Source: CAZTCJ01 sp964612085
GTDB lineage: Bacteria > Pseudomonadota > Alphaproteobacteria > JAJFIK01
NCBI GenBank assembly: GCA_964612085.1
Contig: CAZTCJ010000071.1
Coordinates: 1-20,064 of the forward strand
Reading direction: 5' to 3'
Length of the DNA stretch: 20,064 nucleotides
The position numbers were made by a program, and so were the translations under genes. The notes beneath the pieces were generated by a model that saw only the letters and a program-made list of their open reading frames with translations, ran no database searches and was not told the origin of the DNA. Below, piece by piece: positions 14,513 through 20,064 of this stretch (its first letter is position 1; every line of letters starts with the position of its first letter).

Positions 14513-17032
14513 ATGGCGATTCGCATTAACGAGATTCGCGTCGATCAAGAACAAAACGGCGTCTCGCGCACCACGGCAGATCCAGACGAATATTTCGAAC
14601 TGTCAGGCACGCCGGGCGAAAGCCTCGACGGGCTCTGGTATGTGGTGATCGGCGACGGCGACGTGCCGGGGCTCGGCAAGGTCGGCGGCACGGTCGAGGT
14701 GGCGATATCGCTCAATGGCCGCGAGATTCCCGACGACGGCTATTTCCTGGGCGTGGAAAACGGCTTCGATCTGGTGCCCAACAGCCAGGTGGACTGGCGC
14801 GGCAGCCTTTACTTCGAGGATACCGACAACGTCACCCATCTGATCGTGCGGAACTTTCGAAATCCGGGCGATATCAGCCTCGATCCCGATCAGGACGGCG
14901 TGCTCGACGTGGTGCCGTGGGATGAGGTGATCGACGAGGTGGCGCTGCTGGAAAGTTTCATTTTCGGCGAACCCGGTCTGGAGCCGTACTACTCGACGGT
15001 GACGGTGGGGCCGGACCCTTCCCCGCCGGATCTGGGCGCGGCGAGCGAGCCGAGCGTCAACCATACCTACCGGCTGCCCGACGGCACCGGCGCCTTCCAG
15101 ATCGGTACCTGGGAACTCTCCGGCCAGGATACGCCGGGCAAGGCCAATACGGGCTTCGGCAGCCCGGGCAACGGCGTGCCCGAAGCCGATCCCGACAGTG
15201 CCACCACGGACGAAGACGAGACCGTCACCATCACGGTGCTCGCGAACGATTCCGATCCGGACGGGGACGATCTGGAGGTCATCTCCGCCAGCGCGGCCAA
15301 TGGCTCGGTCAGCGTCAACGGCGCCGACCAACTGGTCTATACCCCGGACGATGATTTCAACGGCAACGATCAGATCACCTACACGATCCGCGACCCCCAG
15401 GGCGCAACCGCCAATGGCATCGTCACCGTCACCGTGGTGCCGCAGAACGACGTGCCCACCGGCGGCACTCTGCCCGACCGCACGGCGGCGGCAGGCGAAG
15501 CGATCGCGGTCGCCGATCTGTCGGACGCGTTCGACGATCCGGATCTCGATGACGGCGACAGCCTTGCTTTTTCCGCCTCCGGACTGCCTTTGGGTCTTGA
15601 CCTGTCGTCTGCCGGACTGCTCACGGGCACACCGGGCGATATCGGCACGTTCGCCGTCACGGTGACGGCGACGGACGAAGGCGACGAGACGGCGACCGCC
15701 TCCTTCACCATCACCGTGGATCCCGGCGTTCTCAATGTGGTCAATGTCAGCGGCCCGGGCGCGCCGGTGCCGGAATCCCAGGACGTAACCCTGACCGCGA
15801 CCCGCGTCGGCGATCTGACGGACGCCCTCACCGTGCCTTTCGCCATTGAGGGCTCCGGCGATAATCCGGCGGATGCGGACGATTTCACGGGCAGCTTTCC
15901 GGGCCAGGGAGCGTTCGATTTCGCGGCCGGACAAGGCACCGCGACCTTCACGGTCTCGATCAATGACGATTTCACCTATGAGCCGGATGACGAGACCTTC
16001 ACGGTCACCCTCGATCCGGACGGCACGCTGGCCGGGGATATTCTGATCGGCGTGGGCACGGCGACGGTCACGCTGATCAGCGAGGATCCGCCCAACGCGG
16101 CGCCCCAGACGGCCGCCGATACGCTTTACGGCTCCTCCCGGGGCGCGGTGAGCGGCAATGTGCTGGGCGATAATGGGAACGGCGCGGACAGCGATCCGGA
16201 AGGCGGCAGCCTGACGGTCACGGGCGTCAATGGCGGCCCCTTGTCCAGCGGGCTCATGACGCTACCGAGCGGCGCTTTCCTCAGCCTGCGCTCCGACGGC
16301 AGTTTTTCCTATAATCCGTCAACGGCCTTTACGGGCCTCCCCTCCGGTCAGACCGGTACGGACAGTTTCACCTACATGGTCACCGACGATGCCAATCTGA
16401 GTGCTAGCGGCACGGTGACGATCACCATCTCCAATGCGCCCGCCAAAGGCACGGAAGCGGACGATCTCATCGCAGGCACCTCAAGCGGCGACAAGCTCAG
16501 CGGCCGGGGCGGCGATGACGAGATCCACGGTGGTGACGGCAACGACACGGAAAAAGGCGGCGACGGCAACGATGTACTGTTCGGCGAGGGCGGCGACGAC
16601 AAGCTGAAGGACAAGAACGGCAATGACACGCTCGATGGCGGCGCCGGCAACGACACTCTGAAGGACAAGGCGGGCAACAACACGCTTTTGGGCGGCACCG
16701 GCAACGACACTCTCAAGGCAGGCAGGGGCCAGGACGTGCTGGACGGCGGCCTGGGCGACGATGTTCTCCGGGGCGGCGGGGCGGCGGATCTGTTCGTCTT
16801 CACCGGCGGGCGCGACACCATCAAGGATTTCGAAAACGGTTTCGACACGATCGACCTGACCGCCTTCGAAGGTCTCGATTTCGAGACGCTGCGGGCCAAT
16901 GCCGTTGCCCAGGACAAGGGCGTGCTCATCGCTTTCGATGCGCTCAACAGCTTGTTCCTGCGCAAAGCCGGTCTCGGCGATCTGTCCCAGGACGATTTCC
17001 TGTTCGATAGCGGCATCGACACCGGTGTGTGA
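14513..17032 (+). CDS. Large secreted RTX-type calcium-binding multidomain protein
   Basis: Acidic 839-aa protein, predicted to be exported by a type I system and to fold on binding calcium outside the cell. There is no N-terminal signal peptide. In order: a lamin-tail-like domain (about 1-215; INEIRVDQ, DEYFELSG, LDGLWYVVIGDGD), a cadherin/VCBS-like domain (about 222-310; TVLANDSDPDGD, YTPDDDFNGNDQITY), a putative Ig (He_PIG-type) domain (about 315-403), a Calx-beta-like domain (about 408-525; EPDDETFTVTL), a second cadherin/VCBS-like domain (about 530-641), RTX nonapeptide repeats (about 647-757; GGDGNDxL pattern) and a C-terminal tail ending DDFLFDSGIDTGV, which fits a type I secretion signal. 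No catalytic motif was recognised; it could be an adhesin or surface protein, or lack enzyme activity. No ABC exporter, membrane-fusion or TolC gene is in the window. ATG 14513 follows a G-rich ribosome-binding region. Confidence 0.88.
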   Translation: MAIRINEIRVDQEQNGVSRTTADPDEYFELSGTPGESLDGLWYVVIGDGDVPGLGKVGGTVEVAISLNGREIPDDGYFLGVENGFDLVPNSQVDWRGSLYFEDTDNVTHLIVRNFRNPGDISLDPDQDGVLDVVPWDEVIDEVALLESFIFGEPGLEPYYSTVTVGPDPSPPDLGAASEPSVNHTYRLPDGTGAFQIGTWELSGQDTPGKANTGFGSPGNGVPEADPDSATTDEDETVTITVLANDSDPDGDDLEVISASAANGSVSVNGADQLVYTPDDDFNGNDQITYTIRDPQGATANGIVTVTVVPQNDVPTGGTLPDRTAAAGEAIAVADLSDAFDDPDLDDGDSLAFSASGLPLGLDLSSAGLLTGTPGDIGTFAVTVTATDEGDETATASFTITVDPGVLNVVNVSGPGAPVPESQDVTLTATRVGDLTDALTVPFAIEGSGDNPADADDFTGSFPGQGAFDFAAGQGTATFTVSINDDFTYEPDDETFTVTLDPDGTLAGDILIGVGTATVTLISEDPPNAAPQTAADTLYGSSRGAVSGNVLGDNGNGADSDPEGGSLTVTGVNGGPLSSGLMTLPSGAFLSLRSDGSFSYNPSTAFTGLPSGQTGTDSFTYMVTDDANLSASGTVTITISNAPAKGTEADDLIAGTSSGDKLSGRGGDDEIHGGDGNDTEKGGDGNDVLFGEGGDDKLKDKNGNDTLDGGAGNDTLKDKAGNNTLLGGTGNDTLKAGRGQDVLDGGLGDDVLRGGGAADLFVFTGGRDTIKDFENGFDTIDLTAFEGLDFETLRANAVAQDKGVLIAFDALNSLFLRKAGLGDLSQDDFLFDSGIDTGV
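16480..16790 (+). repeat. RTX nonapeptide repeat-coding tract
   Basis: Tandem degenerate 27-base units coding GGxGxDxLx-type calcium-binding turns. Two central units are atypical, with LKDK replacing the usual L-x-GG (GDDKLKDKNGNDTLDGG and GNDTLKDKAGNNTLLGG). The repetition is at both protein and DNA level (for example the recurring GGCAACGACAC). Confidence 0.85.
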
Positions 17033-17059
17033 CGGGGCGGCCGGTAACGAGAGGGGCGG

Positions 17060-17746
17060 ATGGTGACGAGAGACGCAAACGCACCGCCACCGCCCCATGT
17101 GCGCGACCAGATCGCAGGCCTCGATCTCGATCCTGACAAACCGCTGATCATCTCCGACGCGGACAATGTGCTCCTGGAATTCGTCGCCGGGCTCGAAGCC
17201 TTTCTGGCGCGCCATGACCTCTGGCTTGATCTGGTCAGTTTCCGGATTCACGGCAATGTCAAACGGCGCGGCAGCAACGCGCCCGTGGCAGACGAAGACG
17301 TCACGCGCCTGCTGCGCGCCTTTTACGACGGCGGCGCGGGCGATCTCGCCGCCGTGCCCGGCGCGCGCGATTGTCTTGCCGCTTTGAGCGTCCGCGCCCA
17401 GATCGTCGTCCTGACCAATGTCTCCCCCGATCACTGGGCCATGCGGGTGCGCAATCTGGAACGGCGCGGCTTTCCCTATCCGGTGATCGCCAATGAAGGG
17501 CTGAAAGGGCCTGCCACGGCGGCTCTCAGCGCGCGCGCAAGCCAGCCGGTCTTCTTCATCGACGACATCCCCCACAACATCGCGTCCGTGCGTCACGCCG
17601 CGCCCGAGACCGTGTGCATTCATTACGTCGCCGATCCGCGCCTCGATCCGCTTCTGCCGCCCGCGGAAGGCTGCGATCACCGGGCCAAGGACTGGCCGGA
17701 CATCGCCCATGTGATCGATACGCGCCTGTCGAAACACGGATTTTGA
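17060..17746 (+). CDS. HAD-like superfamily hydrolase
   Basis: Predicted phosphatase of the haloacid dehalogenase superfamily, 228 aa, cytoplasmic. All four motifs are visible: motif I DADNV (D33, D35), motif II VLTN (T119), motif III Lys149 in EGLKGPA, and motif IV IDDIPHN (D168, D169). Motif I is DxDxV with Asn at the fourth position rather than the common Gly or Thr. The cap region (about 40-110) is helical, suggesting a C1-type cap. ATG 17060 has GAGGGG just upstream. It starts 27 bases after the RTX gene, so it may be co-transcribed with it. The substrate is unknown; the following sugar kinase hints at sugar-phosphate metabolism, but that is only an inference. Confidence 0.85.
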   Translation: MVTRDANAPPPPHVRDQIAGLDLDPDKPLIISDADNVLLEFVAGLEAFLARHDLWLDLVSFRIHGNVKRRGSNAPVADEDVTRLLRAFYDGGAGDLAAVPGARDCLAALSVRAQIVVLTNVSPDHWAMRVRNLERRGFPYPVIANEGLKGPATAALSARASQPVFFIDDIPHNIASVRHAAPETVCIHYVADPRLDPLLPPAEGCDHRAKDWPDIAHVIDTRLSKHGF

Positions 17747-17756
17747 CAGTTCCCCT

Positions 17757-17786
17757 TTGACAGGAGACTCTGATGATTCGTATTAC
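17757..17786 (+). promoter_or_regulatory. Predicted sigma-70-type promoter for the ROK kinase
   Basis: A perfect TTGACA (17757-17762) and TATTAC (17781-17786) with 18-base spacing, in a locally AT-rich patch between the HAD stop and the ROK start. Transcription from about 17793 would leave a leader of about 33 bases before ATG 17826. This explains the unusual composition better than coding does, although the same stretch also contains an AGGAG seven bases before an ATG (17773) in another frame. Confidence 0.55.
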
Positions 17787-17825
17787 TCATCTGAAACGTG
17801 TAAATCGCCACGCGGATGTTACCTC

Positions 17826-18743
17826 ATGCGGATCGGCATTGACCTGGGTGGAACCAAGATCGAAGGCGTCGCGCTCGATGCGAACGGCGCCATCGCGCAA
17901 CGCCTGCGCGTCGCCACGCCCCGGGACGATTACGACGGCACTGTGCGGACGATCGCGGCCATCGTCGCGGATCTGGAACAGGACAAGCCCGGCATCGCCA
18001 GTGTCGGCATCGGTATTCCGGGTGCGCTCTGTCCTGTTTCGGGACTGGTGAAGAACGCCAATTCCACCTGGCTCAACGGCATGCCCCTCGACAAGGATCT
18101 GACCCGCGCGCTCCACCGGGAAGTGCGCATCGCCAATGACGCCAACTGTTTCGCCTTGTCCGAAGCGGTGGATGGCGCGGGCCGGGGCGGCAACGTTGTG
18201 TTCGGCGTCATTCTCGGCACGGGCTGCGGCGGCGGCATCGTCGTGCACGGACGTCTCCTCACCGGCCCCAACGCCCTTGCGGGCGAATGGGGCCACCATC
18301 CCCTGCCCTGGCCCGATCTGATGGAAGCGGCGGGCGCCCCGTCGTGTTATTGCGGCAAGGTGGGCTGTATCGAGACCTGGATTTCCGGCCCCGGATTATC
18401 GGCGGATTTCGAACGGGCGACGGGCGAAACGGCGGACGCCAGGACCATCGCTGCGCGGGCAGCCGATGGCGATCCCCGCGCGGACGCCGCCTTGATGCGC
18501 TATGAAACCCGGCTCGCCCGTGCGTTGTCCCAACTTGTCAACATTCTGGACCCGGATATCATCGTGCTTGGCGGCGGCATGTCGAATGTGGAGCGCCTTT
18601 ATGTCAATGTGCCGCCCTTGATGCGCCCGTTCATCTTCGGCGGTACCGTGCGCCTGAAGCTCGCGCGGAATGTCCACGGGGATTCGAGCGGCGTGCGCGG
18701 CGCCGCCTGGCTGTGGCCCGAGCAACCGGCCCGCCAAACCTAA
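17826..18743 (+). CDS. ROK-family sugar kinase (probable fructokinase or N-acetylhexosamine kinase)
   Basis: ATP-dependent hexose kinase of the ROK family, 305 aa, cytoplasmic, supplying a hexose 6-phosphate. The phosphate-binding DLGGTK is at 6-11, the catalytic base D105 in NDANCFALSEA, the adenosine-binding-type GTGCGGGI at 131-138, and the structural zinc site is H157 with C174, C176 and C181 (GEWGHH ... CYCGKVGCIE). This zinc signature is shared by fructokinase/Mak, NagK and NanK, so the sugar cannot be fixed. The start at ATG 17826 puts MRIGIDLGGTK at the N-terminus, as in the family; the frame extends to TTG 17757, but that part overlaps the predicted promoter and has no family similarity. 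dinB follows after 30 bases. Confidence 0.92.
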   Translation: MRIGIDLGGTKIEGVALDANGAIAQRLRVATPRDDYDGTVRTIAAIVADLEQDKPGIASVGIGIPGALCPVSGLVKNANSTWLNGMPLDKDLTRALHREVRIANDANCFALSEAVDGAGRGGNVVFGVILGTGCGGGIVVHGRLLTGPNALAGEWGHHPLPWPDLMEAAGAPSCYCGKVGCIETWISGPGLSADFERATGETADARTIAARAADGDPRADAALMRYETRLARALSQLVNILDPDIIVLGGGMSNVERLYVNVPPLMRPFIFGGTVRLKLARNVHGDSSGVRGAAWLWPEQPARQT

Positions 18744-18773
18744 GGGTCAGGCTGCCCATAGGACGAAGGTTCA

Positions 18774-20064
18774 ATGGCCGAGAAAGACGGTCAACCCGAC
18801 GGACCCGGCCTGTGCCGGGACTGTTTCACGGTCCTCGACGGCCCCGCCGGGCGCTGTCCGTCGTGTCATGGCCGGCGCGTCCTGTCCCATCCGGAACTGG
18901 CGGATCTCGCCATCGGCCATATGGACTGCGATGCGTTTTTCGCGGCGGTGGAAAAACGCGACGACCCTTCCCTTGCGGACAAGCCGCTCATTATCGGCGG
19001 CGGCAAGCGCGGCGTGGTCTCAACCGCGTGTTACATCGCGCGGCTGTCGGGCGTGCGCTCCGCCATGCCCATGTTCAAGGCCCTGAAAGCCTGTCCCGAC
19101 GCGGTGGTGCTGAAACCCAATATGGCGAAATATGTGGAGGTGGCCCGCGCCATCCGGACCCGGATGGAAGCGCTCACCCCCCTCGTCCAGCCGCTTTCCC
19201 TCGATGAGGCCTTTCTCGACCTGTCGGGGACGGAACGTCTGCATGGGGCCTGGCCCGCCGTTATGCTCGCCCAACTGGTCAAGGGGATCGAGGACGAGAT
19301 CGGCATTACCGCCTCGGTCGGCCTGAGCCATAACAAGTTTCTGGCCAAGATCGCATCCGACCTCGATAAGCCCCGGGGCTTTGCGGTGATCGGCAAAGCG
19401 GAAACCAAAAGCTTTCTCGCCACCCTGCCGGTGACCGCCATCTGGGGCGTGGGCAAATCTTTCGCCGGGGCGCTGGCCCGCGACGGCATCACCCAGGTCG
19501 CCCAGATCCAAACCCTGCCCGAGGAACGTATGATGCGCCGTTATGGCGCCATGGGACGCCATCTCTGGCTGCTGTCCCAGGGCATCGATCACCGCCCCGT
19601 ACGCTCGGACGAAGCGCCCAAAAGCATCTCCAGCGAAACGACGTTCAATGAAGATCTGTCGGACCTTGAGGTTCTGCGGGGTATTTTGTGGCGGCTGTGC
19701 GAGAAGGTGGCGGCCCGCTCCAAGGACAAGCACTATGCGGGCCGGGTGATCACCTTGAAACTCAAGACCGCCGACTTCAAGACGCGCACCAGGCGGCGCA
19801 GCCTGGATCAGCCGACCCAGATGGCCCATGTGCTCTACCGTCACGGGACGGAGCTTCTGGAGCGGGAAGCCACCGGCATCCGCTACCGGCTGATCGGCAT
19901 CGGCCTGTCCGACCTGACCGGCGGAGCCCTGGGGGACGAGCCCGACCTGATCGACCGGACCGGCGCCAAACGTTCCCAGGCCGAGCGCGCCATGGACGCG
20001 CTCAAGGAACGCTATGGGAGTAACGCCATTGGATTAGGGCGCGGGCTGAACGGTCAAAAACGCT
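18774..20064 (+). CDS. dinB: DNA polymerase IV (Y-family), with N-terminal zinc finger; 3'-truncated by window edge
   Basis: Low-fidelity translesion polymerase. The frame opens at ATG 18774, with GAAGG at 18765-18769, and stays open for 430 codons to the window end. An N-terminal extension of about 48 residues carries C14-x2-C17-x10-C28-x2-C31, a four-cysteine zinc finger, before the usual start of DinB (IGHMDCDAFFAAVEKRD). Catalytic carboxylates D51 and D144-E145 (SLDEAFLD) are present, and GLSHNKFLAKIASDLDKPRG, a helix-hairpin-helix-like VTAIWGVGKSF and a little-finger domain follow. RYGSNAIGLGRGL near the end resembles the usual DinB C-terminus, so few residues are likely missing. N-terminal cysteine extensions are known in rhizobial and related DinB proteins. 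dinB near divK is, as I recall, a common alphaproteobacterial arrangement. Confidence 0.95.
   Translation, partial: MAEKDGQPDGPGLCRDCFTVLDGPAGRCPSCHGRRVLSHPELADLAIGHMDCDAFFAAVEKRDDPSLADKPLIIGGGKRGVVSTACYIARLSGVRSAMPMFKALKACPDAVVLKPNMAKYVEVARAIRTRMEALTPLVQPLSLDEAFLDLSGTERLHGAWPAVMLAQLVKGIEDEIGITASVGLSHNKFLAKIASDLDKPRGFAVIGKAETKSFLATLPVTAIWGVGKSFAGALARDGITQVAQIQTLPEERMMRRYGAMGRHLWLLSQGIDHRPVRSDEAPKSISSETTFNEDLSDLEVLRGILWRLCEKVAARSKDKHYAGRVITLKLKTADFKTRTRRRSLDQPTQMAHVLYRHGTELLEREATGIRYRLIGIGLSDLTGGALGDEPDLIDRTGAKRSQAERAMDALKERYGSNAIGLGRGLNGQKR

Noticed and set aside
14603..15934. 443-residue minus-strand open frame opposite the RTX gene
   Set aside because: The composition is the mirror of the repetitive acidic RTX protein, with no recognisable domain.
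17773..18051. 92-residue plus-strand ORF with a good Shine-Dalgarno before the ROK kinase
   Set aside because: Beyond about 18 codons it overlaps the kinase in another frame with shadow-like Arg/Ser/Pro composition; kept only as a possible leader in the findings.

Overview
The window is a GC-rich, gene-dense chromosomal segment that looks alphaproteobacterial. The clearest marker is an adjacent divK-pleD pair: a CheY-like single-domain regulator almost identical in character to Caulobacter DivK, followed 12 bases later by a REC-REC-GGDEF diguanylate cyclase. topA-rnr and rpmG nearby, CTTGAC-type promoters, and a DinB with an N-terminal zinc finger also fit. I cannot name the genus from sequence alone.

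Layout. Bases 1-4691 hold the 3' part of topA (DNA topoisomerase I) and, six bases downstream, rnr (RNase R). Bases 4692-4962 are intergenic, with a perfect 28-bp inverted repeat and a good sigma-70-type promoter. This leads into an MFS transporter (4963-6141), then rpmG (ribosomal protein L33, 6226-6393) with its own promoter, a leader hairpin and a clear Rho-independent terminator. Next are two tandem, paralogous, secreted S9-family peptidases (6542-8500 and 8565-10511). Convergent to them is an orphan VirD4/TraG-like ATPase without membrane segments (10514-11860, minus). It is divergent from a small hot-dog thioesterase (11982-12404), which converges on pleD (12412-13788, minus) with divK (13801-14175, minus) upstream of it. 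A 337-base gap precedes a large RTX-type calcium-binding secreted protein (14513-17032). Then come a HAD-like hydrolase (17060-17746), a ROK-family sugar kinase (17826-18743) and the 5' 430 codons of dinB (18774 to the window end).

How it fits together. In many alphaproteobacteria, as I recall, topA, rnr, an MFS gene, rpmG, pleD, divK and dinB lie in one conserved block. Here the order survives, but it is interrupted by accessory genes: the S9 peptidases, VirD4-like ATPase and thioesterase between rpmG and pleD, and the RTX, HAD and ROK genes between divK and dinB. So the window reads as an old housekeeping and cell-cycle backbone with two accessory insertions. I saw no tRNA or rRNA gene, transposase, integrase or CRISPR array, and no clear operon-scale novel defence or secretion system. 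The least expected items are the orphan soluble VirD4-like ATPase, the domain mix of the RTX protein, the peptidase duplication with a strongly conserved catalytic half, and the 28-bp palindrome.
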